DNA of 49,023 nucleotides from Pseudomonas sp. AFG_SD02_1510_Pfu_092 (GTDB lineage: Bacteria > Pseudomonadota > Gammaproteobacteria > Pseudomonadales > Pseudomonadaceae). The number at the start of each line of letters is the position of its first letter. Position 1 is the stretch's first letter. A program made the position numbers and the translations under genes. Of this stretch, positions 1 through 9,729 are shown piece by piece. The notes beneath the pieces were generated by a model, which was not told the DNA's origin, did no database searches, and saw only the letters and a program-made list of their open reading frames with translations. Location of the stretch: assembly GCF_003331055.1 (NCBI RefSeq), contig NZ_PUQD01000037.1:1-49023 (forward strand), written 5' to 3'.

Positions 1-83
1 GTGGGAGCGGGCAAGCCCGCGAAGCAGGCGACGCGGTGGATGGCACCGGCTGCGCCGGTGTTCGCGGCTAAAGCCGCTCCCAC
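1..83. repeat. REP pair, cruciform copy 1
   Basis: An 83-bp imperfect inverted repeat begins GTGGGAGCGGG and ends CCGCTCCCAC. It has an internal GCACCGGC/GCCGGTG hairpin at about 43-60. This is the paired arrangement of the P. putida-type REP element. The copy starts exactly at the window edge, so it may extend further left. Confidence 0.85.
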
Positions 84-118
84 AGGTACCGTTTAAGCCC
101 GAAACCAGCGCAGTACCT

Positions 119-201
119 GTGGGAGCGGGTTTACCCGCGAAGAATTCAACGCGGTGGCTGGCACCGGCTACGCCGGTGTTCGCGGCTAAAGCCGCTCCCA
201 C
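119..201. repeat. REP pair, cruciform copy 2
   Basis: A second 83-bp unit has the same length and design as copy 1 and differs mainly in the arm after GTGGGAGCGGG (TTTACCCGC instead of CAAGCCCGC). The 35-bp spacer between the copies (84-118) has inverted ends, AGGTAC and GTACCT, so the two units look like tandem duplicates of one element. They occupy the promoter-proximal region of xseA. Confidence 0.85.
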
Positions 202-264
202 AGCAGAGAACCGCGACAGAGGCGGGACAGACAACCGGACCCGATGTCCTTTATGATGCGCGGC

Positions 265-1644
265 ATGATCAGAGACCCTTTCGAACGACTCGGCCTGGAC
301 CGCGAGGTCCTCACCGTCAGCCAGCTCAACGGTCGCGCCCGCGTACTGCTGGAGGATGTGTTCCGCAGCGTGTGGGTGGAAGGCGAGATTTCCAACCTCG
401 CCCGCCCGGCGTCCGGCCACATGTACTTCACCCTCAAGGACAGCGGCGCCCAGGTGCGCTGTGCGCTGTTCCGGCAGAACGCCACCCGGGTACGCCAGGC
501 CCTGCGTGACGGCCTGGCGGTGCGGGTGCGCGGCAAGGTTTCGCTGTTCGAGGGGCGCGGCGACTACCAGCTGATTCTCGACACTGTCGAACCGGCCGGT
601 GATGGCGCCCTGCGCCTGGCCTTCGAGGCGCTGAAGGAAAAACTCGCTGCCGAGGGGCTGTTCAGCGCCGAACGCAAGCAGCCGTTGCCTGCCCACCCGC
701 AGCGCATCGGCATCATCACCTCGCCCACCGGCGCGGTGATCCGCGACATCATCAGTGTGTTCGGCCGCCGCGCTCCGCAGGTGGAACTGAATTTGATCCC
801 CACCGCCGTGCAGGGCCGCGAAGCCATCGCGCAGATCGTGCGCGCCATTCGCCTGGCCGACAGCCTCGGTTTCGATGCGTTGATCCTGGCGCGTGGTGGC
901 GGTTCGCTGGAAGACCTGTGGTGCTTCAACGAAGAGGCCGTGGCGCGGGCCGTGGCGGCCTGCGTCACGCCGATCGTCAGCGCCGTGGGCCATGAAACCG
1001 ATGTCTCGATCAGCGACTTCGTTGCCGATGTGCGCGCCCCCACGCCGTCTGCCGCCGCCGAGCTGCTGGCCCCCGACAGCAGCGGCCTGCAGCAACGTCT
1101 GGATGGCCTGCAACGGCGCCTGCTGCTGCGCATGCAGAACCGCCTGAGCCACGACCGCCTGCGCCTGGAGTCGCTGGCCCGGCGCCTGCGCCACCCGGGC
1201 GAGCGCCTGCGCCAGCAGGCTCAGCGCCTGGATGACCTGGACATGCGCCTGCGCCGCGCGTTCATGCTCAACCTCAACCAGCGCCATCAACTGCTGGCCC
1301 GCCTGGATACCCGCCTGGCTGCGCAGCACCCGGGGCGCACCCTGAAATTGCTGGGCCAGCGCCTGGACAGCCTGGCCGAACGCCTGCCGCGCGCCATGCG
1401 CGAAGTGTTAAAGGACCGCCGCCAGCGCTTCCAGGCGCAGTTGCAGACACTGCAGGTAGTGAGCCCGCTGGCCACCCTAGCCCGCGGCTACAGCATTCTG
1501 CTGGACGAACAGGGCCAGGCTATCCGCAGCGCCGAACAGACCCGCAATGGCCAGCGCCTGACCGCCCGCCTGAACCAGGGCGAGCTGCGGGTGCGGGTCG
1601 AAGACAACCACCTGACTCCGGTCACCCTTTCACTTCTGGACTGA
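265..1644 (+). CDS. xseA: Exodeoxyribonuclease VII large subunit
   Basis: This is the catalytic large subunit of exonuclease VII, a cytoplasmic single-strand DNA nuclease working in mismatch and recombination repair with the small XseB subunit, which is not in this window. From the chosen start (MIRDPFERLGL) the protein is 459 residues, usual for the family. An N-terminal OB-fold (about 15-110; VWVEGEISNL, GHMYFTLKD) is followed by the catalytic domain (about 120-330; IGIITSPTGAVIRD, LARGGGSLEDLW, VGHETDVSISDFVADVRAPTPSAA). The C-terminal part is Arg/Leu/Gln-rich coiled coil. In-frame ATGs at 244, 253 and 256 lie upstream; 265 is chosen because homologues begin MIRDP. The next gene follows after only 3 bases, so the two are probably cotranscribed. 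Confidence 0.96.
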   Translation: MIRDPFERLGLDREVLTVSQLNGRARVLLEDVFRSVWVEGEISNLARPASGHMYFTLKDSGAQVRCALFRQNATRVRQALRDGLAVRVRGKVSLFEGRGDYQLILDTVEPAGDGALRLAFEALKEKLAAEGLFSAERKQPLPAHPQRIGIITSPTGAVIRDIISVFGRRAPQVELNLIPTAVQGREAIAQIVRAIRLADSLGFDALILARGGGSLEDLWCFNEEAVARAVAACVTPIVSAVGHETDVSISDFVADVRAPTPSAAAELLAPDSSGLQQRLDGLQRRLLLRMQNRLSHDRLRLESLARRLRHPGERLRQQAQRLDDLDMRLRRAFMLNLNQRHQLLARLDTRLAAQHPGRTLKLLGQRLDSLAERLPRAMREVLKDRRQRFQAQLQTLQVVSPLATLARGYSILLDEQGQAIRSAEQTRNGQRLTARLNQGELRVRVEDNHLTPVTLSLLD

Positions 1645-1647
1645 CAC

Positions 1648-2475
1648 ATGCCCCGCCTGTTCGCGCCCCTGCTTGCCCTTTCCCTGTTGCTGCTGGCCGG
1701 CGGCGCCCAGGCCAGCTACATCACCCGCACGCTGAACAAGCCGGTACCCGGCGGCGTGGCGGTGGTCGACCTCGGCCCCGCCACCACCGCGCCGGGTGCC
1801 AGCTTCGACGGCAAGCCGGTGCTGGTGGTAAAAGAGCAGGACAGCTGGCTGGCGATCGTCGGCATCCCGCTGACGCAGAAGCCCGGCACCGCAGTACTGA
1901 ACCAGGGCGGCCGTAGCCTGCCGTTCACGGTAGGCAGTAAAAAGTACCCCGAGCAGCGCATCACCCTGAAGAACACCCGCCAGGTCAACCCGAACCCGGC
2001 GGACCTGAAGCGCATCGACCGCGAACTGGCCGAGCAGATCAAGGCCTACCGCAGCTTCAGCCCGACCTTGCCGAGCAACCTGGTCCTCGACAAGCCGGTC
2101 AATGGCCCGCTGTCGAGCAAGTTCGGCGTGCGGCGCTTCTTCAATGGCGAAGAACGCAACCCGCATGCCGGGCTGGACTTCGCCGTACCGGCCGGCACGC
2201 CGATCAAGACCCCGGCCAATGGCAAGGTAATTCTGCTGGGTGACTACTTCTTCAACGGCCGCACGGTGTTCGTCGACCATGGCCAGGGCTTTATCAGCAT
2301 GTTCTGCCATATGTCGAAGATCGATGTGCAGCTGGGGCAGCAGTTGCGCCGGGGTGATGTGGTGGGGCGGGTGGGCTCGACCGGGCGGGCTACCGGGCCG
2401 CACATGCACTGGAATGTCAGCCTGAACGATGCGCGGGTGGATCCGGCAATCTTCATTGGGGCGTTTCAGCCCTGA
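1648..2475 (+). CDS. Secreted M23-family metallopeptidase
   Basis: A 275-residue LytM/M23 peptidase with a classic signal peptide (about residues 1-22, ending AGGAQA), so it acts in the periplasm on peptidoglycan. An N-terminal beta-rich domain (about 25-130) precedes the M23 domain. The zinc ligands are all present: H173 and D177 in NPHAGLDFA, and the HMH motif at 252-254, with FCHM between them. It is therefore predicted to be an active endopeptidase rather than a degenerate activator of the EnvC/NlpD kind. It lies 3 bases after xseA, with a REP pair behind it. The exact substrate bond cannot be read from the sequence. Confidence 0.93.
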   Translation: MPRLFAPLLALSLLLLAGGAQASYITRTLNKPVPGGVAVVDLGPATTAPGASFDGKPVLVVKEQDSWLAIVGIPLTQKPGTAVLNQGGRSLPFTVGSKKYPEQRITLKNTRQVNPNPADLKRIDRELAEQIKAYRSFSPTLPSNLVLDKPVNGPLSSKFGVRRFFNGEERNPHAGLDFAVPAGTPIKTPANGKVILLGDYFFNGRTVFVDHGQGFISMFCHMSKIDVQLGQQLRRGDVVGRVGSTGRATGPHMHWNVSLNDARVDPAIFIGAFQP

Positions 2476-2494
2476 GATTTGCGCTGGCAGTGCT

Positions 2495-2570
2495 GGCTTC
2501 TTCGCGGGTAAACCCGCTCCCACAGCAACAGCGCTGCCCTTGTGGGAGCGGGTTCACCCGCGAAGGAGCC
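2495..2570. repeat. REP pair
   Basis: Inverted pair: GGCTTCTTCGCGGGTAAACC near the left end and the complementary TGTGGGAGCGGGTTCACCCG near the right, separated by about 15 bases. It sits between the peptidase gene and the leuA leader and may act as a bidirectional mRNA 3' end. Confidence 0.88.
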
Positions 2571-2715
2571 AGCCAGTCGACAGCAGTTCAAGCGTGTTGC
2601 GCCTTCTAAAAATACCGCGCAACAATCAGCAACCACCCCGAAAAATCCGGCCATAAAATCTCGCCAAAGCGCTTTTTTTAAGCATTCCTCTCAATTTTTT
2701 TCGAATGCTTGCCAT

Positions 2716-2743
2716 CCCCCAACCCACTGGTTAGGGTTGAGGG
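2716..2743 (+). promoter_or_regulatory. Hairpin sequestering the leader-ORF ribosome site
   Basis: CCCCCAACCC pairs with GGGTTGAGGG with one mismatch and an 8-base loop. The right arm is the only purine-rich stretch directly before the ATG at 2745, so folding would hide the ribosome binding site of the upstream ORF. A further stem, AAGCATTC (2680-2687)/GAATGCTT (2703-2710), lies just upstream. The function is inferred. Confidence 0.5.
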
Positions 2744-2744
2744 C

Positions 2745-2822
2745 ATGAAAACCTTCAGCACCCTCATCCTGCTCCGACAACATCGCAGCCTCTGCCTGGT
2801 CAGCGCTCGACTACCAGGCTGA
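2745..2822 (+). CDS. Putative leuA leader peptide (25 codons)
   Basis: A short ORF begins [10 protein letters not shown] and ends VSARLPG. Six of its 25 residues are Leu, coded CTC three times, CTG twice and CTA once, whereas the surrounding genes use CTG overwhelmingly; two Arg codons are the rare CGA. It lies in the leader of leuA, ending 76 bases before that start. Leu enrichment plus unfavourable Leu codons is what an attenuation leader peptide for leucine biosynthesis would show. Against classical attenuation, no intrinsic terminator lies between this ORF and leuA; the C-rich, G-poor stretch after it could instead suit Rho. Too short for ordinary gene callers. The function is inferred from position and composition only. 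Confidence 0.5.
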   Translation: MKTFSTLILLRQHRSLCLVSARLPG

Positions 2823-2898
2823 ATCGCGTCGCCTCGCCTCTTCATCTCGTTATCGCTCGGCAGGCCCGATCTCGGCCGCACACAAAAGGATTGCTTCC

Positions 2899-4572
2899 AT
2901 GACCATGCTCAAAGACCCTTCGAAGAAGTACCGCGCCTTCCCGACCATCGACCTGCCAGACCGCACCTGGCCGTCGAAAACCATCACCGCCGCGCCGATC
3001 TGGTGCAGCTCCGACCTGCGTGATGGCAACCAGTCGCTGATCGAGCCGATGGATTCGGAGAAGAAGCTGCGTTTCTGGAAGACCCTGGTGCAGGTCGGCG
3101 TGAAGGAGATCGAAGCCTCGTTCCCGTCCGCATCGCAGACCGACTTCGACTTCGTGCGCACGCTCATCGAAGACGGCCACATCCCGGACGACACCACCAT
3201 CCAGGTGCTCACCCAGGCCCGTGAAGACCTGATCGCCCGCACCTTCGAGTCGCTGCGCGGGGCGAAAAAGGCCATCGTCCACCTGTACAACGCTACCAGC
3301 CCGTCGTTCCGCCGCATCGTCTTCAACCAGGACAAGCAAGGCGTGAAGGACATCGCGGTGAACGCGGCCAAGCTGTTCGTCAAGTACGCTGCCCAGCAGC
3401 CGGAAACCCACTGGACCTTCCAGTACTCGCCGGAAACCTTCAGCGCCACCGAAATGGAATTTGCCAAGGAAGTGTGCGATGCGGTGATCGAGGTGTGGAA
3501 CCCGACCCCCGAGCACAAGATCATCCTCAACCTGCCGGCCACCGTGGAAGTGTCGACGCCGAACATCTACGCCGACCAGATCGAGTGGTTCTGCCGTAAC
3601 GTCAGCCGCCGCGACAGCGTGATCATCAGCCTGCACTGCCACAACGACCGTGGCACCGGCATCGCCGCCACCGAGCTGGGCCTGATGGCCGGCGCCGACC
3701 GTGCCGAAGGCTGCCTGTTCGGCAACGGTGAGCGTACCGGTAACGTCGACCTGGTGACCCTGGCGCTGAACCTCTACACCCAGGGCATCGACCCGCTGCT
3801 GGACTTCTCCGACATCGACGGCGTGCGCAAGGTGGTCGAAGAGTGCAACCAGTTGCCGGTGCACCCGCGCCACCCATATGTGGGCGACCTGGTCCACACC
3901 GCGTTCTCTGGTTCGCACCAGGACGCCATCCGCAAGGGCTTCGCCAAGCAGCAGGAAGGCGAACTGTGGGAAGTGCCTTACCTGCCGATCGACCCGGCCG
4001 ACATCGGCCGCAGCTACGAGGCAGTCATCCGCGTCAACAGCCAGTCGGGCAAAGGGGGTATCACCTACCTGCTCGAACAGGAATACGGCATCAGCCTGCC
4101 ACGCCGCATGCAGATCGAATTCAGCCAGGTGGTGCAGGGTGAAACCGACCGCCTGGGCCTGGAAATGACCGCCCAGCAGATCTACAGCCTGCTGCACAAG
4201 GAATACCTCCAGGCCAACGCCCCTTACGCGCTGGTCAGCCATCGCCTGCAGGAAGAAAACGGCCACAGCGCGGTGGAAGTGGAGGTCGCCGGTGAAGGCG
4301 AGACCACCCTGCACTGGCGCGGCAAGGGCAACGGCGCGCTGGAAGCGCTGGTGGCCGGCCTGCCGATTGCCGTGGAGATCATGGACTACAACGAGCATGC
4401 GATTGGCGCGGGCACCAATGCCAAGGCTGCGGCCTATATCGAACTGCGTGTGGCCGGTGGCCGCCCGGTGCATGGCGTGGGGATCGATGAAAACATCACC
4501 ACGGCCAGCTTCAAGGCGCTGTTCAGCGCGCTGAACCGCTCGCTGAGCCAGCAGGAAGCCAAGGCGGCCTGA
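2899..4572 (+). CDS. leuA: 2-isopropylmalate synthase
   Basis: Condenses acetyl-CoA with 2-oxoisovalerate, the first committed step of leucine synthesis in the cytoplasm. It is the long 557-residue LeuA form (start [14 protein letters not shown]). The catalytic TIM barrel (about 30-310) carries the metal-site motif [10 protein letters not shown] and the HCHNDRGTG motif. The C-terminal regulatory LeuA dimer domain (about 420-550) is complete, so leucine feedback inhibition is expected. AAAGGA precedes the ATG; an in-frame ATG six bases later (MLKDP) is possible. It is monocistronic here: a strong intrinsic terminator follows, and the long leader upstream suggests control of expression as well. 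Confidence 0.97.
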   Translation: MTMLKDPSKKYRAFPTIDLPDRTWPSKTITAAPIWCSSDLRDGNQSLIEPMDSEKKLRFWKTLVQVGVKEIEASFPSASQTDFDFVRTLIEDGHIPDDTTIQVLTQAREDLIARTFESLRGAKKAIVHLYNATSPSFRRIVFNQDKQGVKDIAVNAAKLFVKYAAQQPETHWTFQYSPETFSATEMEFAKEVCDAVIEVWNPTPEHKIILNLPATVEVSTPNIYADQIEWFCRNVSRRDSVIISLHCHNDRGTGIAATELGLMAGADRAEGCLFGNGERTGNVDLVTLALNLYTQGIDPLLDFSDIDGVRKVVEECNQLPVHPRHPYVGDLVHTAFSGSHQDAIRKGFAKQQEGELWEVPYLPIDPADIGRSYEAVIRVNSQSGKGGITYLLEQEYGISLPRRMQIEFSQVVQGETDRLGLEMTAQQIYSLLHKEYLQANAPYALVSHRLQEENGHSAVEVEVAGEGETTLHWRGKGNGALEALVAGLPIAVEIMDYNEHAIGAGTNAKAAAYIELRVAGGRPVHGVGIDENITTASFKALFSALNRSLSQQEAKAA

Positions 4573-4593
4573 GCCGTAGCGCTATGAAAGAGG

Positions 4594-4624
4594 AAGCCCG
4601 CATCGGTTGATGCGGGCTTTTTTG
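4594..4624 (+). terminator. leuA intrinsic terminator
   Basis: AAGCCCGCATC and GATGCGGGCTT form a perfect 11-bp stem around a GGTT loop, followed by a T run. It lies about 20 bases after the leuA stop. Confidence 0.93.
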
Positions 4625-4636
4625 TTGGTCTGCGTC

Positions 4637-4730
4637 GGCCTATTCGCGGGCTTGCCCGCTCCCACAGGGATCATGCAGCACTCAGCAACTATGCAGAACC
4701 TGTGGGAGCGGGCGAGCCCGCGAACAGGCC
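4637..4730. repeat. REP pair
   Basis: GGCCTATTCGCGGGCTTGCC ... and its complement ending GAGCCCGCGAACAGGCC form inverted arms with a 35-base centre. It lies between the convergent leuA and eda genes. Confidence 0.87.
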
Positions 4731-4757
4731 GGCACTGGCGATGCAAAACCTGCAGGC

Positions 4758-4786
4758 AAAAAAAAGGGGCGCCGACCAAGCGCCCC
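4758..4786 (-). terminator. eda operon intrinsic terminator
   Basis: Read on the minus strand: GGGGCGC-TTGGTCG-GCGCCCC followed by eight T residues. It is about 25 bases past the eda stop and ends the zwf-pgl-eda transcript. Confidence 0.93.
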
Positions 4787-4811
4787 ATAAGCCGTAAAAC
4801 ACACAACGAAT

Positions 4812-5492
4812 TCAGTTGCCCTCCAGCAGCGCCATCGCCTCCGCGCTGCACGCTTCGATCCGCGCCCAGTCGCCGTTCTTGATCCAGCTGCTGTCGAGCA
4901 TCCAGGTACCCCCCACGCACATCACGTTGGGCAGCGCCATGTAGTTGCGCACATTGGCCGGGTTGACGCCACCGGTCGGGCAGAAACGAATATCGCCGAA
5001 CGGGCCGCCAAAGGCCTTGATCGCCGCCACGCCGCCGCTGATTTCCGCCGGGAACAGCTTGAAGCGGCGGTAACCCAAGGCATAGCCCATCATGATTTCA
5101 GACGGCGTGCTGATACCCGGCAGCAGCGGGATTTCGCTGGCCACGCCGGCTTCGAGGATGTCCTGAGTAATGCCTGGAGTAACGACGAATTGCGCACCCG
5201 CGGCTTCAACCGCGGCGAACATGCTGCGATCGAGTACCGTGCCGGCGCCCACGCAAAGCTCCGGGCGCTGCTCGCGCAGCACCTGGATGGCCTTCAGGCC
5301 GTGCTGCGAGCGCAAGGTCACTTCCAGGGTACGGATACCGCCGGCGGCAAGGGCATCAGCCAGCGGCAGGATGTCTTCCTCACGGGCGATGGTGATCACC
5401 GGCAGAATGCGCGCCTTCTCGCAGATGGCGTCGATCCGCGCGGCTTTGTCGGCCATCGAGAGCATGGACTGTGGGCGTTCGAGGGTGGTCAT
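4812..5492 (-). CDS. eda: KHG/KDPG aldolase
   Basis: Cleaves 2-keto-3-deoxy-6-phosphogluconate to pyruvate and glyceraldehyde-3-phosphate, the last step of the Entner-Doudoroff pathway. The protein has 226 residues from MTTLERPQ. Catalytic Glu is E57 (IRTLEVTLR) and the Schiff-base Lys is K145 (YRRFKLFPAE); the phosphate-binding CPTGGVNP follows. The ATG at 5492 is preceded by AAGGA at good spacing. An in-frame GTG at 5519 would overlap pgl and is less likely. It is the last gene of zwf-pgl-eda, 17 bases after pgl, and is expected to be under HexR control. Confidence 0.97.
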   Translation of the reverse strand: MTTLERPQSMLSMADKAARIDAICEKARILPVITIAREEDILPLADALAAGGIRTLEVTLRSQHGLKAIQVLREQRPELCVGAGTVLDRSMFAAVEAAGAQFVVTPGITQDILEAGVASEIPLLPGISTPSEIMMGYALGYRRFKLFPAEISGGVAAIKAFGGPFGDIRFCPTGGVNPANVRNYMALPNVMCVGGTWMLDSSWIKNGDWARIEACSAEAMALLEGN

Positions 5493-5509
5493 GATTGTGG
5501 ATCCTTGGC

Positions 5510-6209
5510 TCATGGGCACCAGTAGATGTCCAGGGGGTCGTGAAGAAAAGCGCGAATCGGCATTTCAGTAAGGTCGCTGCCCGCCAGCGCGGCGCGCAGG
5601 GTAGCGAGTTTGCCCTGCCCTTGCACGGCCAGCGCGGTAAAAGCAGCACTGGCCAGCAGCGAGCGGGTCATCGACAGGCGCTGGCGCGGCACGCTCGGTG
5701 CCAGCAAGGGCAGACAGCGGCGCGGGTTGGCCAGGTCGAGGCCGGCTTGCAGGTTGGGGCTGGCGGGGAACAGCGAGGCGGTATGGCCATCGTCGCCCAT
5801 GCCCAGCACCAGCACGTCGATCGGCGGCAGCTCGGCCAGGGCCTGGTCGGCCTTGTCCGCAGCGGCATCGAGGTTGTCCGCCTGCTGGTACAAGCCAACG
5901 AAGCGGGCCTTGGCCGCCGCCCCCTTGAACAAGTGACGGGCCAGCAGGCCGGCGTTGCTGTCGGCGTGCTCGACCGGCACCCAGCGCTCGTCGGCCAGGC
6001 TGACGGTGACTTTGCCCCAGTCGAGGTTTTCGCGAGCCAGTTGCTCGAGGAACGGTACCGGGCTGCGACCGCCCGACAGCACCACACAAGCCTGCCCTTT
6101 GGCGGCAATGGCCGCCCGCAGACGTTCGGCGACGTCGTGGGCCTGGGTGGCCGCAAGCGCGGCGGCATCCGCCAGTTCGTGAACGTTCACGACCGCTGGC
6201 AGTTTCAGT

Positions 6210-6223
<14 letters not shown>
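5510..6223 (-). CDS. pgl: 6-phosphogluconolactonase
   Basis: Hydrolyses 6-phosphogluconolactone, the Zwf product, to 6-phosphogluconate. The 237-residue protein is of the DevB/SOL (NagB-fold) type: VVLSGGRSP (phosphate loop), LADERWVP, and the [13 protein letters not shown] signature are all intact. The start at 6223 (MGISELKLP) is chosen because GGGAGGG lies six bases upstream; an upstream in-frame ATG at 6238 would contain that ribosome site within the gene. It overlaps the end of zwf by 14 bases, indicating translational coupling. Confidence 0.96.
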
Positions 6224-7679
<1,456 letters not shown>

Positions 7680-7744
7680 GATGTTGGTTCTTTCCTAAAG
7701 TTAGTCTAGGAATACCGCTTTCACATACGGTTTTCAAGGGATAA

Positions 7745-7761
7745 TGTAGTAAAAACCACAA
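7745..7761. promoter_or_regulatory. HexR operator (zwf/hexR)
   Basis: TGTAGTAAAAACCACA is a near-perfect dyad (TGT-GT arms around an A-rich centre) in the zwf-hexR divergent region, 66 bases before the zwf start. On the zwf strand it reads TTGT-N7-ACTACA, close to the reported Pseudomonas HexR consensus TTGT-N7/8-ACAA. HexR is relieved by KDPG according to published work on P. putida. Confidence 0.75.
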
Positions 7762-7881
7762 CATTCCACACAAGCATTACAGACAAGTGGTACGTCAACC
7801 GCACCGACAGTACGATAGACGACCGTGCAAAAAGCCTGCTGCTCCCACAGCCGGCTGTCTTCCCGACCCAAGGACACACCC

Positions 7882-8754
7882 ATGGACCGCGTGCGAAACC
7901 TCCTGGAACAGATCCAGGGACGCCTCGACGAGCTGAACAAGGCCGAACGCAAAGTCGCCGAAGTCATCCTGCTCAACCCGCAACAAGCCACCCGTTTCAG
8001 CATTGCTGCGCTGGCCCAGGCGGCCAAGGTCAGCGAACCGACCGTCAACCGCTTCTGCCGCTCGTTCGGCGTCAGCGGCTACCCCGAGCTGAAGCTGCAG
8101 CTGGCGCAGAGCCTGGCCAGCGGCGCGGCCTACGTCAGCCGTGCGGTAGAGGCCGACGATGACCCGGCGGCCTACACCCAAAAGATCTTCGCCAGCGCCA
8201 TCGCCTCGCTCGACAGCGCCTGCCAGCAACTCGACCCGCAGCAGGTCAGCCGTGCCGTGGACATGATGATCCAGGCCCGGCAGATCCACTTCTTCGGCCT
8301 GGGCGCCTCGGCGCCGGTGGCCCTCGATGCCCAGCACAAGTTCTTCCGCTTCAACCTTGCGGTGTCGGCCCACGCCGATGTGCTGATGCAGCGCATGCTG
8401 GCCTCGGTGGCGCACACCGGTGACCTGTTCGTGATCATTTCCTACACCGGGCGCACCCGCGAACTGGTCGATGTGGCGCGCCTGGCCCGGGAAAACGGCG
8501 CCTCGGTACTGGGCCTGACTGCCGCCGGCTCGCCGCTGGCCAATGCCTGCAGCCTGAGCCTGCACATCCCGTTGCCGGAAGACACCGACATCTACATGCC
8601 AATGACCTCGCGGATCATCCAGCTGACTGTGCTCGATGTGCTCGCCACCGGCATGACCCTGCGCCGCGGCGTGGACTTCCAGCCGCACCTGCGCAAGATC
8701 AAGGAAAGCCTCAACGCCAGCCGCTACCCGATCGAGGACGACGAACTCAACTGA
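7882..8754 (+). CDS. hexR: HexR, RpiR-family repressor
   Basis: A 290-residue transcriptional regulator. The N-terminal RpiR-type helix-turn-helix (about 1-77; [25 protein letters not shown]) precedes a SIS sugar-phosphate domain (about 120-260; [32 protein letters not shown]). It represses zwf-pgl-eda, edd-glk-gltR-gtrS and gap in P. putida, with KDPG as effector. The start [10 protein letters not shown] is chosen for AAGGAC at good spacing; an upstream extension to 7825 gives an unrelated N-terminus. Its last 8 bases overlap the convergent mutarotase gene. Confidence 0.95.
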   Translation: MDRVRNLLEQIQGRLDELNKAERKVAEVILLNPQQATRFSIAALAQAAKVSEPTVNRFCRSFGVSGYPELKLQLAQSLASGAAYVSRAVEADDDPAAYTQKIFASAIASLDSACQQLDPQQVSRAVDMMIQARQIHFFGLGASAPVALDAQHKFFRFNLAVSAHADVLMQRMLASVAHTGDLFVIISYTGRTRELVDVARLARENGASVLGLTAAGSPLANACSLSLHIPLPEDTDIYMPMTSRIIQLTVLDVLATGMTLRRGVDFQPHLRKIKESLNASRYPIEDDELN

Positions 8755-9601
8755 GCCGGTGCGCCTGCAAGCGCAGGTGCGCGCGCTGCCCGGGCGCCAG
8801 GCTCAGGCCCTCGCCGCTGCCGCTGGCGGCCTCGACGCAGACGAAGTGCTGGCATTCGCGGCCGGTCACACCCATCAGCGGGCGACTGCCCGGGTGCCAC
8901 ACCACCGTGTCGTCGCTGTCACCGGTGTCGATGCACAGCTCACGCTGCCAGGCCGGGTCCTGCAGTTGCACGCGCGGCGTGCCGGGGTAGACCTTCTGGC
9001 AGCCGCCCTTGAGCTTCAGCGCGCCGTCCTCGCGGCAGGCCTGGCGGTTGAGGCGGTCGTAGCCTTCGATATCCTCGAGCCCGGACAGCGCTATCTCGGA
9101 AACGTCACTGATACGCCAGTAGGCCAGCAGGGCATGGCTCAGCTGGCAGGGCTCGCTGTCCTGGTGTTCGGTACTCAGGCTCAGCTCCATGCGGCTGCCC
9201 AGCCGCGCCTGCAGGTCGACCTGCCAGTCGCATAGGTCCAGCCGCCACTTCAGGGTCACGCCCTCCTCGTCCTCGCGGCTGACCACCAGCTTCCAGTCCA
9301 GTAGGCGCGCCCAGCCATGGGCCGGCCACAAGTCTTCGCTAGGGTGGCGGCCATACCAAGGCCAGCACACCGGCACACCGCCACGAATCGCGCCCACTTG
9401 CGGCCACTGCTCGGCGCACCACAGCCAGGGCCGCTCACCCGCCGGTTGAAAGTGCAGCAGTTGCGCGCCCTGGCGGCTGAACACCGCCTGGCAGCGGGGG
9501 TGGTCGATGATCAGTACATCGCGCTGCTGGTAACGCTCCCACTCGAAGGTCGGCCGTGGCCGCTGCGAGGTGAAGAAGCGATGGAGCGGATGTTCGGGCA
9601 T
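8747..9601 (-). CDS. D-hexose-6-phosphate mutarotase (YeaD-like)
   Basis: A 284-residue aldose-1-epimerase superfamily protein of the YeaD/apospory type, predicted to interconvert alpha and beta anomers of glucose-6-phosphate in the cytoplasm. Seen in the sequence: [10 protein letters not shown], the HGWARLLDW motif with the catalytic-type His, VVWHPG, and a Glu in [18 protein letters not shown]. Its place between hexR and oprB fits a role in feeding Zwf, which prefers one anomer. Convergent with hexR (8-base overlap). Confidence 0.88.
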   Translation of the reverse strand: MPEHPLHRFFTSQRPRPTFEWERYQQRDVLIIDHPRCQAVFSRQGAQLLHFQPAGERPWLWCAEQWPQVGAIRGGVPVCWPWYGRHPSEDLWPAHGWARLLDWKLVVSREDEEGVTLKWRLDLCDWQVDLQARLGSRMELSLSTEHQDSEPCQLSHALLAYWRISDVSEIALSGLEDIEGYDRLNRQACREDGALKLKGGCQKVYPGTPRVQLQDPAWQRELCIDTGDSDDTVVWHPGSRPLMGVTGRECQHFVCVEAASGSGEGLSLAPGQRAHLRLQAHRLS

Positions 9602-9651
9602 GGTTCAGAGCTCTTGTTGTTTGAGATAGCGCTGTCTCGGTCTATCCCCGA

Positions 9652-9674
9652 CACCCACTGCAGGGCAGTGGGTG
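9652..9674. terminator. Perfect 10-bp hairpin, oprB/mutarotase gap
   Basis: CACCCACTGC-AGG-GCAGTGGGTG. There is no T run on either side, so it is either a weak terminator behind oprB or an mRNA-stabilising 3' hairpin separating oprB from the mutarotase gene. Confidence 0.55.
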
Positions 9675-9729
9675 CCGATTGACGAGATAGTACCGAAAAG
9701 GGATTGGCGTAAATTTACAACAATTGCCC

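Larger units (their letters stand above)
2476..2898 (+). other. 423-bp gap with REP pair and leuA leader
   Basis: The first third holds a REP pair (2495-2570). The rest is AT-richer and holds the presumed leuA promoter and 5' leader: a stem AAGCATTC/GAATGCTT (2680-2687 with 2703-2710), a C/G hairpin (2716-2743), and a 25-codon upstream ORF (2745-2822). The 76 bases between the upstream ORF and leuA are C-rich and G-poor and show no hairpin plus T-run terminator. Confidence 0.7.

Noticed and set aside
2666..2679. AAAGCGCTTT plus T run as a terminator
   Set aside because: The palindrome has no loop-forming space and lies upstream of leuA with no gene just before it in that direction; the REP pair already ends the preceding transcript.
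5493..5519. Upstream GTG start for eda
   Set aside because: It would overlap the pgl stop and place the clear AAGGA ribosome site inside the coding region.
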